Source: Crambe crambe
Taxonomy: Eukaryota > Porifera > Demospongiae > Poecilosclerida > Crambeidae
Direction: 5' to 3'
Length of the DNA stretch: 64,000 bases
NCBI GenBank assembly: GCA_963924555.1
Contig: OZ004593.1
Coordinates: 1,550,001 to 1,614,000 of the forward strand
Numbering within the stretch: the stretch's first letter is position 1; the number at the start of each line of letters is the position of its first letter. A model generated the notes under the pieces. That model had not been told where the DNA came from. It did not search any database and saw nothing but the letters and a program-made list of their open reading frames with translations. Of this stretch, positions 43,681 to 54,344 are shown one piece after another. The position numbers and the translations under genes are program-made.

Positions 43681-43684
43681 TAAT

Positions 43685-43984
43685 GAAAGGAAAAAATTTA
43701 TGCTAGCCATATAGTGTTAGTCTGTACTATTACCTGTTGCAGTTTCTGTGAACAAACATCAAATTATGCTGCCTTCAATAATAATCCCTACATCACTGCC
43801 TCCCACCAAGCTGCTTTAATTGTTCATGTCAGTGTAAAAGTTCTGCTTGATTTAGGCAGTGATGTAGGGATTATTATTGAAGACAGCATAATTTTGATGT
43901 TTGTTCACAGCTAGCTGCTACAGGTAAAAGTATAGACTAACACTACATGGCCTTTTTATTTAGCATAAATTTTTTTTCCTTTCA
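43685..43984. mobile_element. Foldback element FB-a, copy 1
   Basis: Arms of about 115-130 bp (43685-43801 and 43854-43984) are inverted copies around a 52-base unique loop. The outer ends read gaaaggaaaaaa and ttttttttcctttc. The inner arm ends carry atccctacatcactgcc against ggcagtgatgtagggat. A second copy in reverse orientation lies at 51356-51641. No coding capacity. Confidence 0.9.
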
Positions 43985-45302
43985 CTTGTTTGTTTACTTT
44001 TTATATGACCTCTTTTTTTTAATTTTTTTATTTTTATTTAGAGAGGCTAGCTAGCTAGGTATACTGGTTGGCACGAGCGTACATGCATGTGATCATGACA
44101 GACGCTTGTACGTGATAAATGACGTTATTAAGTCCAAAATGGCTGACAGTATCGTTTGTATTGAAAAGTCGTTCAATGTGACTGATCCGGACCAAAGAGC
44201 TAATTTTTGGATGATGTTACCTGTGAGAAGTCATAAAGAGCCCAATCCAACATCTAGTTTGATATACGAAGTGGTTTAGAATTAGTCAAGTGCATCTTAT
44301 TATTCTTCATGCTCAATTTTTAAATATATACTCCTTTTTTTTCTTTCTTTTTTCAAGACTCGACCGCATACTAAGTAGAAAAAAACAGGCAATAAATCTT
44401 ATTCATATTTACAATGTATGATTTTTTTTTTTACATTACAGATGTGTCACTGAGAGAAGCTGTCAAGGCAATAATATTACTTTGTAGCAAGTTAACAGGT
44501 GAAAGGTCAGGCACAACTCTACTCTCTCACTACTGTCCCAAGTCACAGATTATTGAAGCTGGAAGGCCATAACCTGATGAAACATTTCCATAATACAAGC
44601 AGTTGATTATAACCTAACTGCTTTTTGTCAGTTAAAGCTGACTAGATACTCACCTGAACCACATAATGCCTGTACACGAGTCTCATCTCTGTCTACAATC
44701 AAGGCTTGCCGCTACAAGAGAAAGCTAAAGAACTCTGCTTGTTCTTAGATTGCATGGTAAAGATCGTCAACATGGAGACAGTAGTACAATTACTGATGAT
44801 AGTAAAGCTGACTAGATACTCACCTGAACCACATAATGCCTGTACACGCTGTTGCTTAGCAGAGTCTCATCTCTGTCTGCAATCAAGGCTTGCCGCTACT
44901 ACAGGAGAAAGCTAAAGAACTCTGCTTGCACATGTTCTTAGATTGTATGTTAAAGATCGTCAACATGGAGACGATAGTACAATTTCCAACCTGATGCGCA
45001 GTCCAAAACGAAGTAGAGTTAGGCGCTCTTCATAGACACAGTTAGTTAATATACTGAGAAAAAACTGTCTTGCTGAGTTGCAGTGGGTATGGTAAGATTA
45101 TTTGGTAAAGGGTTGTTCTTGAATCCTTAGCTACGCCCCTTGAAAAAAGTGTGCAAAATGCACGAGTAAAAATATTTCTTCTAAATGAAAGAGTGATGTA
45201 GGCTTGAGTACATGACTTTAATCTCCATATCAGAGAGTGCGCTAGCACTCTCTAAGTAGGGATGGCAGGTCAAAGATCTGATTATTATTATTATTATTAT
45301 TA
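43985..45302. other. Non-coding block with broken duplicated flank and a local repeat
   Basis: 43985-44160 continues the FB-a copy (its inverse is at 51265-51355). 44190-44345 matches copy A of the NLR upstream duplication near 30980-31150. A tandem duplication of about 170 bp follows (44638-44807 and 44808-44985, both with ggcttgccgctac and gatcgtcaacatggagac). Near 45157-45220 is a stretch whose inverse complement lies at 52727-52783, and near 45228-45262 a hairpin end of the AGAGAGTGC type. No gene seen. Confidence 0.6.
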
Positions 45303-45606
45303 TAAGGGAAAAAGCATTTCGTGAAATGAAAAAAAGATGTAGGGATGACCACTGCTCAAAAAAGTAAGGAAATAAGAAGGATGGAAATGGTATCAATCTT
45401 TGTTCTGTATATCCAGCCAACAATCCCTACATATACGTACATTACTACACTATAATCTGAAGTTACCTGACGTATATGTAGGGATTGTTGGCTGGATATA
45501 CAGAACAAAGATTGATCCCATTTCCATCCTTCTTATTTCCTTACTTTTTTGAGCAGTGGTCATCCCTACATCTTTTTTTCATTTCACAAAATGCTTTTTC
45601 CCTTAC
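45303..45606. mobile_element. Foldback element FB-b, copy 1
   Basis: Arms of about 135 bp around a 35-base spacer. Each arm carries aagggaaaaagcatttc, gatgtagggatgaccactgc, aggatggaaatgg and atccagccaacaatccctac or their complements. Other copies are at 46134-46425, 49451-49758 and 55052-55330. Confidence 0.92.
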
Positions 45607-46103
45607 TTGTTCCTGGTCTTTTTTCCTCTCTTTTATGGTTTTAGCTATGATTAGAGTTCATTCTTCTATGTGTATGCAGGGACAGATGAAAGAAGTTCTC
45701 CAATAGTTCTCTAAATAGCATACCAGCCCAATCATTGAGTCAAGGTGTTGTGTTGTTGAGCCATACTTGGAGGTCGAAGATGCTGAAATAGAGTCTACCG
45801 TGGTGAATCTAAATCCCCGAATCGATACAGTAGTCTATCATCAGCTAGAGCTAGCTAGCTAGAGACAGCTGAGTAATATTATGATTTCGAATAATTGGAT
45901 ATTCAAATACATGCGCATGCGTATTATAGAAAAGATGGCTTCCTGATTGAATTAGTCGAGTGCTGTGCTCCATAGTGTCTCCTTTTTCATCGACTCTTTC
46001 GAGGATCAACGAGTAGAAAAGATCGTAGTTGGTAGAATTTGGAGTGGATTTGTCCAGAAATCATGGCTGTAGCTTGAGTGGTTCGAGAGATATGGTTGTC
46101 TAA

Positions 46104-46133
<30 letters not shown>
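45607..46133. mobile_element. Body of the FB-b-carrying element, reverse orientation, partial
   Basis: Inverse of 48940-49450. It ends at an expanded (AAT)n tract directly before the next foldback, so the hairpin-bearing outer part of this copy is missing. Confidence 0.75.
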
Positions 46134-46136
<3 letters not shown>

Positions 46137-46425
46137 GGGAAAAATCATTTCTTGAAATGAAAAAAAGATGTAGGGATGACCACTGCTCAAAAAAGTAAGG
46201 AAACAAGAAGGATGGAAATGGGATCAATCTTTGTTCTGTATATCCAGCCAACAATCCCTACATATACGTACATTACCTGAAGCTACCCGACGTATATGTA
46301 GGGATTGTTGGCTGGATATACAGAACAAAGATTGATCCCATTTCCATCCTTCTTGTTTCCTTACTTTTTTGAGCAGTGGTCATCCCTACATCTTTTTTTC
46401 ATTTCAAGAAATGATTTTTCCCTTA
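46134..46425. mobile_element. Foldback element FB-b, copy 2
   Basis: Same palindrome as 45303-45606, with a shorter centre and minor changes. Together with the following body (46426-47190) it forms a complete reverse-orientation copy of the hairpin-ended element. Confidence 0.92.
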
Positions 46426-46913
46426 CTTGTTCCTAGTCTTTTTTCCTCTCTTTTATAGTTTTAGCTATGTATAGAGTTCATTCTTCTATGTGTATGCAGG
46501 GTTCTCCAATAGTTCTCCAGCATCATTATCAACGAGTCAAGGTGTTGTGTTATTGTTGAGCTATACTTGGAGGTCGAAGGAAGATGCTGAAATAGAGTCT
46601 ACCGTCGTGAATCTAAATCCTCGAGTCGATACTGTAGTCTATCTAGCTAGAGCTAGCTAGCTAATTTAACTAGAGACAGCTGAGTAATATTATAATTTCG
46701 AATAATTGGATATCAAATACATGCGCATGCGTATTATAGAAAAGATGGCTTCCTAATTGAATTAGTCGAGTGCTGTACTCCATAGTGTCTCCTTTTTCAT
46801 CGACTCTTTCGAAGATCAACGAGTAGAAAAGATCGTAGTTGGTAGAATTTGGAGTGGATTTGTCCAGAAATCATGGCTGTAGCTTGAGTGGTTCGAGAGA
46901 TATGGTTGTCTAA

Positions 46914-46950
<37 letters not shown>

Positions 46951-46951
<1 letters not shown>

Positions 46952-47430
46952 GAGAAGAAGAAGAATATAGCGATTTACCTGCTTGCCGTATTTCTGAAAC
47001 GGTAAGCTCCCTGGTCCTGAAACTTGGTCTGCACATTGTAGTAGGCTCTAGTAGGCTGGATAATCATTCACAGTAGCTTTTGTTAGGTCTAAGTGGGAGA
47101 ACTAGAATTTCACTTTAGTATTAGTCTATAGGCGGCGCGCGCGGCCGTCCGAGTCATCCCTACATAGAGAGTGCTACCGCACTCTCTGATAGAGAAGAAG
47201 AAGAATATAGCGATTTACCTGCTTGCCGTATTTCTGAAACGGTAAGCTCCCTGGTCCTGAAACTTGGTCTGCACATTGTAGTAGGCTCTAGTAGGCTGGA
47301 TAATCATTCACAGTAGCTTTTGTTAGGTCTAAGTGGGAGAACTAGAATTTCACTTTAGTATTAGTCTATAGGCGGCGCGCGCGGCCGTCCGAGTCATCCC
47401 TACATAGAGAGTGCTACCGCACTCTCTGAT
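46951..47430. repeat. Perfect 240-bp tandem duplication
   Basis: 46951-47190 and 47191-47430 appear identical base for base. Each ends with the hairpin AGAGAGTGC-tacc-GCACTCTCT and carries the GC-rich ggcggcgcgcgcggccgtcc. The unit is the outer end of the hairpin-ended element. Confidence 0.95.
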
Positions 47431-47454
47431 TATTGTTATCCATATAAAGAAACA

Positions 47455-47845
47455 GAACAAAAATCAATTTTAGAACTCGTTTTTTTTTTCTTATGTTAGC
47501 GAATGAATTTTTGGTTTTTGAACATTCTTCTCTCTTCTTTGTAGATGTAATAATTCACTGTAGCCTTCTGAGAACCTGTAGAGCAAGGGTAGAAGAGAAA
47601 GAAGAGTTTTAGTTTATACAGTCTTATGACCTTTGACCCACCATCCCTACTTAGAGAGAGCTAACACACTCTCTGATAATCAGAACAAAAGTCAATTTTA
47701 GATATCGTTTTTTTCTTATGTTAGCAAATGAATTTTAGATCTTTGAACATTCTTCTCTCTTCTATGAAGATATAATGATTCACTGTAGCCTTCTGAGAAC
47801 CTGTAGAGTAAGGGTAAAGAGAAAGAAGAGTTTTTAGTCCGACGT
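47455..47845. repeat. Direct repeat of about 160 bp, two diverged copies
   Basis: Copies at about 47455-47610 and 47685-47840 share tcttatgttagc, gaacattcttctctcttct, attcactgtagccttctgag and aacctgtagag. They are separated by another hairpin of the family (47650-47680). Confidence 0.8.
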
Positions 47846-48437
47846 ACCGGCTTACTGGCTATAGTCATCAAAATTCTGCTTTGGCCATCTGTTAGAGCGG
47901 CACCTAGAGGCTGATCTTTTGCTATTAGTTTTGACTAAGGCTATCATAGCACTCGGAACACTAGCTAATCTTTCTACGCCATTTTGAAGCACACGTCAGT
48001 AGGGGCGGGGCTTATGAGCGGAGCCACGTAAGCTTCTGTTCAGTAGCTCTTTTAGCTAGCTAAACTGTTTAATCATTTAGCTAGCTATTTACCTGATGAT
48101 GTTCCAGTCACTCCTTGCTGAATCTATATATAGTTATAGCCAGTACTTGGCTGTAGTATAGTCAGCTCACTTCACCATGACATGCACCATGTGATTTACA
48201 TTGTTGTTGTTGTAAAGTTTTAATAGACAAAACTTAAATAGCTAAATAAGTTCTTTAACCAGAGACTGTGCATATACCTACAAAAGAAAAAGATAAGAGC
48301 TGGCTTTATATAGTACTGTACAAATTAATAATCACTGCATACTCTCAGTTGAAGTGATGGTCAATACTGCCACCCTCAATTCTTTAATTACACAAACTTA
48401 CATTCAACTTCAAGCACTAAGAAGAAGGATAGAAACA
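47846..48437. other. Non-coding repeat block
   Basis: The part at 47846-48180 has a diverged direct copy at 49785-50200 (shared gagcagcacctagaggctga-like sequence and ggctgatcttttgctattag). No gene seen. Confidence 0.6.
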
Positions 48438-48666
48438 AGTGAGCGCAAAAAATTTCTTCTAAATAAGTAGGGATAGCCTAAAATCTATATAATGTATTGC
48501 AGCCTCGTATGAACTACTTTTACAACTGCCATAGCTAGCTATAGGTAGTGGATGTAAATTTAGGGATTGTTTTCATACGAGGCTGCAGTACATTATATAG
48601 CCCAGCTAGATTTTAGGCTATCCCTACTTAACCTTTTTATTTAGAAGAAATTTTTTGCGCTCACTT
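48438..48666. mobile_element. Foldback element FB-c
   Basis: Inverted arms: aagtgagcgcaaaaaatttc at the left end against gaaattttttgcgctcactt at the right end. Further in, gtagggatagcctaaa and gcagcctcgtatgaa pair with their complements. The centre is about 60 bases. The outer ends match those of the larger composite at 50524-51713. Confidence 0.9.
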
Positions 48667-48673
48667 ATTTAAT

Positions 48674-49758
48674 ATCAGAGAGTGCGGTAGCACTCTCTAT
48701 GTAGGGATGACTCGGACGGCCGCGCGCGCCGCCTATAGACTAATACAAAAGTGAAATTCCAGTTCCCCCACTTAGACCTAACAAAAGCTACTGTGAATAA
48801 TTATCCAGCCTACTAGAGCCTACTACAATGTGCAGACCAAGTTTCAGGACCAGGGAGCTTACCGTTTCAGAAATACGGCAAGCAGGTAAATCGCTATATT
48901 CTTCTTCTTCTCTATTATTATTATTATTATTCTTCTTCTTATTATTATTCTTCTTAGACAACCATATCTCTCGAACCACTCAAGCTACAGCTATGATTTC
49001 TGGACAAATCCACTCCAAATTCTACGAACTACGATCTTTTCTACTCGTTGATCCTCGAAAGAGTCGATGAAAAAGGAGACACTATGGAGCACAGCACTCG
49101 ACTAATTCAATTAGGAAGCCATCTTTTCTATAATACGCATGCGCATGTATTTGAATATCCAATTATTCGAAATCATAATATTACTCAGCTGTCTCTAGCT
49201 AGCTAGCTAGCTAGCTCTAGCTGATGATAGACTACTGTATCGATTCGGGGATTTAGATTCACCGCGGTAGACTCTATTTCAGCATCTTCGACCTCCAAGT
49301 ATGGCTCAACAACACAACACCTTGACTCGATAAATGATTGGGCTGGTATGCTATTGGAGAACTTCCTTCATCTGTCCCTGCATACACATAGAAGAATGAA
49401 CTCTAATCATAGCTAAAACCATAAAAGAGAGGAAAAAAGACCAGGAACAAGTAAGGGAAAAAGCATTTCGTGAAATGAAAAAAAGATGTAGGGATGACCA
49501 CTGCTCAAAAAAAGTAAGGAAACAAGAAGGATGGAAATGGGATCAATCTTTGTTCTGTATATCCAGCCAACAATCCCTACATATACGTCAGGTAACTTCA
49601 GATTATAGTGTAGTAATGTGTGTATATGTAGGGATTGTTGGCTGGATATACAGAACAAAGATTGATCCCATTTCCATCCTTCTTGTTTCCTTACTTTTTT
49701 TGAGCAGTGGTCATCCCTACATCTTTTTTTCATTTCACGAAATGCTTTTTCCCTTACT
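48674..49758. mobile_element. Hairpin-ended element carrying FB-b, copy with full ends
   Basis: It begins at a perfect 9-bp hairpin (AGAGAGTGC, ggta, GCACTCTCT) followed by atgtagggatgactcgg and a GC-rich segment. The non-coding body (about 750 bp) includes an expanded TTA/TTC tract and ends in the FB-b palindrome (49451-49758). Complete copies also occur at 54345-55330 and, inverted, at 46134-47190. No transposase is encoded, so it must be mobilised in trans if it is mobile. Confidence 0.8.
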
Positions 49759-50523
49759 TGTAATAATAATAAATAAGATCGACGCCCTGACTTACTGGCT
49801 ATAGTTATCAAAATTCTGTTCGGGCTACCTGTTAGAGCAGCACCTAGAGGCTGATCTTTTGCTATTAGTTTGACTAAAGTTCGATTTCATAATTCAGTGA
49901 TATCGGCAGTACTCAGAACACTAGCTAATCTTTCTTCACCATTAATTTTTTTGGAAGGGGCAGGGCCACGTAGTAGTCAGGTCATTCCTCAGTACAGATT
50001 CTTCACCATGCCAGTGCCTCCAACCTGTGAAGAGTGTGAGCTTTGACTTCAGGTTCCCATTTTCGCTAGCTAAGCTAGCTCTTCAGTTTAATTGTTTAGC
50101 TAGCTATCTAGCTATTCCAGTCAGTTAGTGTTCCAGCCACTCCTCAGTATAGATGCTCATCCTACATTGCTGTATGTAGTCTGCTCACTTCACCATGCCA
50201 GTGTGTGTGCCTCCAACCTGATTTCAGCCCATCTTAATACCATGACTATTTTGTTTAGTAGCTAATGCTATTAAGTTTACCTAAATTTCTTGAAAATTCC
50301 AATAAAAATATTGAGGAATCAGTACGGTGCGTTGGAGGCTTTGCCATGCACATGCTATTTATCTATATTGCTATTGCTGTAAAGTTTGATATTGAATAAT
50401 ACACAAATTTTATTATAAATAGCTAATCTTTGATCACCAGTGCTATGTACCTACAAAAGAGGAAGATTAAAAAGGTTGTTGTGAATTTCTATATCTAATT
50501 ACAAAGAAAAAGAATGGAAACAA
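49759..50523. other. Non-coding repeat block
   Basis: The first 420 bases are a diverged copy of 47846-48180. No gene seen. Confidence 0.6.
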
Positions 50524-50586
50524 GTGAGCACAATCTAAATAAAAAGTGAAGTAGGGATAGCCATAAAGTTTAGCTGTATTATTACT

Positions 50587-50893
50587 ATTCCTATCACTCC
50601 TAGCCCTCCTAATTTCAATAGCTAACCACACCTATATCCTACTTCTCTCCCCCTAAGTGAGTGAAGTAACCCCTTACCCGTAATACTACAAAACTACTAT
50701 TCCTACTTCACTCCTAGGCCTCCTAATTTCAAAAACAACACCCATTTAGGAGGCCTAGGAGTGAAGTAGGAATAGTAGTTTTGTAATATTGCTATGAGTA
50801 TGGTAAGGGGTTACTTGACTCACTTAGGGGGAGAGAAGTAGGATATAGGTGTGGTTAGCTATTGAAATTAGGAGGGCTAGGAGTGATAGGAAT
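50587..50893. mobile_element. Large near-perfect palindrome
   Basis: Arms of about 140 bp (50587-50726 and 50746-50893) with a 19-base spacer. Pairing includes attcctatcactcctagccc at the ends and ctcctaggcctcctaa at the centre. Mismatches are few, so it could extrude a long hairpin. Confidence 0.92.
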
Positions 50894-50965
50894 CAGAGAG
50901 TGCAGTAGCACTCTCTATGTAGGGTTAGTACGGAATGGGCATGGCTTCTCTTATTAGAATAATAC

Positions 50966-51178
50966 AAACTAGACTCTTTGTATCTCTTCTATTCTTGCTA
51001 CAGGCTCAAATAAACTTCTTACATCTGGAAAACAATGCAGAAGATGATATGTCCGCTCAAACTCCTCCAGAACAGCGTCAACAATCGACACCAGCCGCCA
51101 TCTAAATCTAAATTCATCAGATTTCATCTTCTTGCCAGGCTGTAACTCCATGATCCTTTCACATACGACATCAAATTC
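50966..51178 (-). other. Unrecognised 70-residue coding-like segment inside a composite transposon
   Basis: An open minus-strand segment reads from just after a TGA (YEFDVVCERIMELQPG) through RWRLVSIVDAVLEEFERTYHL to ARIEEIQRV and a stop. Its composition looks like real globular protein rather than random translation, but I do not recognise it and no splice partners are placed. It may be an exon captured by the surrounding element, or chance. Confidence 0.3.
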
Positions 51179-51355
51179 ATATCAACTTGTGCAGTTATAA
51201 TCACACAATGTGCTTTTACCATCGCAGTTTTCCTCCAAAATAATCAGTCATATCAAACGATTACAAATGAGTCAGCCATTTTGAAATTAATGACGTCATT
51301 TGTCACGTGCGAGTGTCTGTCATGATCACATGCATGTACGCGTGTGCCAATCAGT

Positions 51356-51641
51356 GAAAGGAAAAAATTTATGCTAAATAAAAGGGTTAGTCTGTACTTT
51401 TACCTGTAGCAGTTTCTGTAAACAAAACATCTACCTTCAATAATAATCCCTACATCACTGCCTAAACCAAGCAAAACTTTTATACTGATATGGATTAAAG
51501 CAGCTTGGTGGGAGGCAGTGATGTAGGGATTATTATTGAAGGTAGCATTATTTTGATGTTTGTTCACAGAAACTGCTACAGGTAAAAGTACAGACTAACC
51601 CTACATGGCCTTTTTATTTAGCATAATTTTTTTCCCTTTCA
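51356..51641. mobile_element. Foldback element FB-a, copy 2 (reverse orientation)
   Basis: Same arms as 43685-43984. The unique loop (cctaaaccaagc ... gcttggtgggagg) is the inverse complement of the loop in copy 1. The flank at 51265-51355 also matches 43985-44160 in inverse, so the whole copy is inserted the other way round. Confidence 0.9.
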
Positions 51642-51713
51642 TAGTAATAATGGAGCTAAATTTTATGGCTATCCCTACTTCACTTTTTATTTAGAAGAAA
51701 TTTTTTGCGCTCA

Positions 51714-52394
51714 TTCTTAATGTGATGCATATTGTTGTGAGATAGCAGCATACAACCGTTTGCATAGGCAGAGGAAGCAAAATAAAAGTGGGTAGTCTTT
51801 ATACAGTGCTTTGTGATTCAGAAGTTGCAAAGATTCTGCAAGTCTCAATATATGTAATGCTGACTAGCTGGTTTACCTCACATGGCCAGCAAAAAAGTGG
51901 GGGGCCACTATATACTAGAGTAAAAAAGTGGGGGGAGGGGGCCATGGCCCCCCGGCCCCCATTTTCCTCCGTCTATGGTTTGGAGGATGGAGCCAGGCCC
52001 AGTGATTCCTGGATGCATGCTTGTGCTTGATGCTAGTAATAATACCAGCATGTATGCCGTTGGTGACCCCACGAGAATTAGCATAGGTGCTGACAAGTTA
52101 ATGTGCATTAGTCATCTTGGGGGTCAGACTGGGGGCAGAGCCTCCAGGAACTTGCCAGCCCCAGCTCACGTCACGTCTGACAGAGATGGAGAGAAGGGAG
52201 GGTGGGATGGGAAGCTGAATCTAAGCTGAATCTAAGCTGTGTAGGAGGCTAACAGGCAGGCAAGAGGCAGCTCTCTCAGCTCACACACCATGCACACAAA
52301 ATAATGCAGCATTATGTGTAGCATGCATGCGCTCTCATAAATAGTCACACGTGCGCGAGGGAGCTCCGTCAATTAACCTTACATTAAACATCAT
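51714..52394. other. Non-coding spacer
   Basis: No convincing gene. Open frames here are short and overlap low-complexity G-rich sequence near 51895-51965. Confidence 0.55.
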
Positions 52395-52726
52395 ATAAAA
52401 AGTACGGAAGCAAGGTGCTGGCTATGTACTACATTTGCTCTGCTAACTGTCACAGAATTGACAAACCCTACATCGCTGCATGGACTGCATTTGTCACTGT
52501 GCTCTGCTAACTGTCATAAAATTGACATAAACCCTACATCGCTGCAAGGTGTAGCCAAAAAGGATAATATGGCAGCAGCGATCTAGGGTTTATGTCAATC
52601 TTATGACAGTTAGCAGAGCACAGTGACAAATGCAGTCCATGCAGCGATGTAGGGTTTATCAATTCTGTGATAGTTAGCAGAGCAAATGCAGTACATAGCC
52701 AGCACCTTGTTTCCATACTTTTTATA
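52395..52726. mobile_element. Foldback element FB-e with tandemly repeated arms
   Basis: Arms 52395-52545 and 52575-52726 are inverted copies. Each arm itself holds two tandem subunits ending ccctacatcgctgca (or the complement) and containing gctctgctaactgtca. The right end is followed by a stretch (52727-52783) with ttagaagaaat and ctctcactt, like the ends of FB-c. Confidence 0.9.
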
Positions 52727-52785
52727 GTCATGTACTCAAGCCTACATCACTTAGAAGAAATGTTTTTACTCTCACTTGTACTGCA

Positions 52786-52890
52786 TAAACACTGCTGGCT
52801 TGTTTGGGAAACATTGACATCACTACGATATCAGGTAGCATCCATGCAATAAGGAAAGTCAACACAGCATAATCAGCCCCACCCACCCAA
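52786..52890. repeat. Fragment of NLR upstream duplication, copy C
   Basis: Matches 31868-31980 in copy A (ctgcataaac, ctgctggcttgtttgg, gtcaacacagcata, tcagccccacccac). It is bounded on the left by the foldback block and on the right by the transposon starting at about 52893. Confidence 0.85.
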
Positions 52891-53284
52891 TAGTCTCGCG
52901 GAGCCTGCCCTTTCACCTTTGACCCCTTCAGGGAGGGAAAGGGTCTGGTCCACTGTAATACTAGCTTTTGTTCTGTCACCCCCAAGAATCGTGGGGTTGT
53001 TCAGCAGGACTATATTAGGCCACTTGCTGTTATAGCGAGCCATCGCACATGCGCATGACATCATGGTGGTCTGGTACTATATATGACGCAATGTTCACGT
53101 GAGTTAATCGCAAGCGAAGCGAGCCCCTCTCTATGTGGATAGTGGCGATATATATATTACATACGTACGTCAAGCCCTGAGGGGGAAAAATACTGCGCAT
53201 ATGAAATAGCTAGATGGAAAGTGAAGCAAATGAATATTGCTCCAGCAAAAAAAAAGAAAAAAAAGTCAGACGGAAGGAATGTGA

Positions 53285-53482
53285 AGGATAGAGAGAAAGA
53301 AAAAACGACAAGCAGAGTCTGAGGTTGCCAAGTCTAGAAGAAATGAAAGAGATAGAGAAAAAAGAAGAGCAGAGTCTAAAAGTAACAGGGAAATAAGGCT
53401 GGACAAAAAAAGGCAGAGATTAGATTCAGAGTCTGCTGAACAAAGAGAAGCTAGGTTGGTAGCTAGTAATAAAGGCTTATAG
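53285..53482 (+). pseudogene. Coding relic rich in Arg, Lys and Glu inside the transposon
   Basis: An open segment of 65 codons ends in TAG, with the pattern RQAESEVAKSRRNERDREKR ... ESAEQREARLVASNKG. Such R/E/S-rich N-terminal leaders are common in transposon-encoded proteins of invertebrates (I recall them before helicase-type domains). No downstream domain is found, so the element's gene is mostly deleted. Confidence 0.4.
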
Positions 53483-54344
53483 ACTCTACGAGAGCAACTC
53501 CAAAATATCATAATGGGCCACATCAAATTAATTACTTGTTTATCATCCTAATTTCGGAGAGGGGGGGAGGCTTTTATTTTTATTTTTATTGGTTTCCATG
53601 GCAACTATTTATATACGTGATCTTATTCCACAAAAAAAGCATAAACATGATATCATTATGAAAACACAAAAAGCTGGTTTAACAAAAAACAGTCTACGCT
53701 AAGAGCATGGTACAAAAGTTACAACTTGTGGAGAAAAAGGCTTGTATTAAGTTTTGCTCATTCAGTATGTCTATATTTTTTATATCATAACTTTCATTCC
53801 ATCATATTTTATCGTTTTTTATTTCAATAACAGCAAAAATAATAGTTGATCTATAACCTATGCCGCTTAAATGACGTTTTACTTGAATAGTCCATTGAAA
53901 AACGAAGCAGTTCTAGAGGTGAATTTATTTGAGGGCGGTGACTTGGGTTGACTGTGCAAACGCTTTCCTGCTTTTGACTCTTTGCTGAGAGGTAGTCCAT
54001 ACTTCATATTTCAACATTCCTTTGAAACTTTTCAGTATCATACTTCATGCTTCGAGATACACAGTCACAAATAATGACAAAAACACCACTTTTTAACCAC
54101 GAACTGGCATACTCAAAACTAACTTTAAATCTTTTATAGATCCACAGCAGTTTAGATTAGACCCACTAGTACCACTGCATACAATAGTTGGCCCTCTTAG
54201 GCTTATAACGTTGGTTTTCTGGCTCATCTCCTCCCAAAACATTGCCTAGGAACGTCATTGGTGGGTGTGGCACTGTGATGACACTGCGGATTTCGCGGTG
54301 CGCCATAATCCTTGTCTCAGATAATTTTATCGACAGAATTTATC

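Larger units (their letters stand above)
50524..51713. mobile_element. Composite inverted-repeat element FB-d with two nested palindromes
   Basis: Outer arms (50524-50575 and about 51655-51713) share gtgagcgc/a...aaataaaaagtgaagtaggg and atagccata in inverted order. Nested inside are the large palindrome 50587-50893, a hairpin of the AGAGAGTGC family (50894-50925), a 70-residue open segment on the minus strand, and FB-a copy 2 (51356-51641). Confidence 0.75.

Noticed and set aside
44500-45000. Candidate exon around 44706-44915
   Set aside because: The sequence is a local tandem duplication with frames that do not agree between copies.
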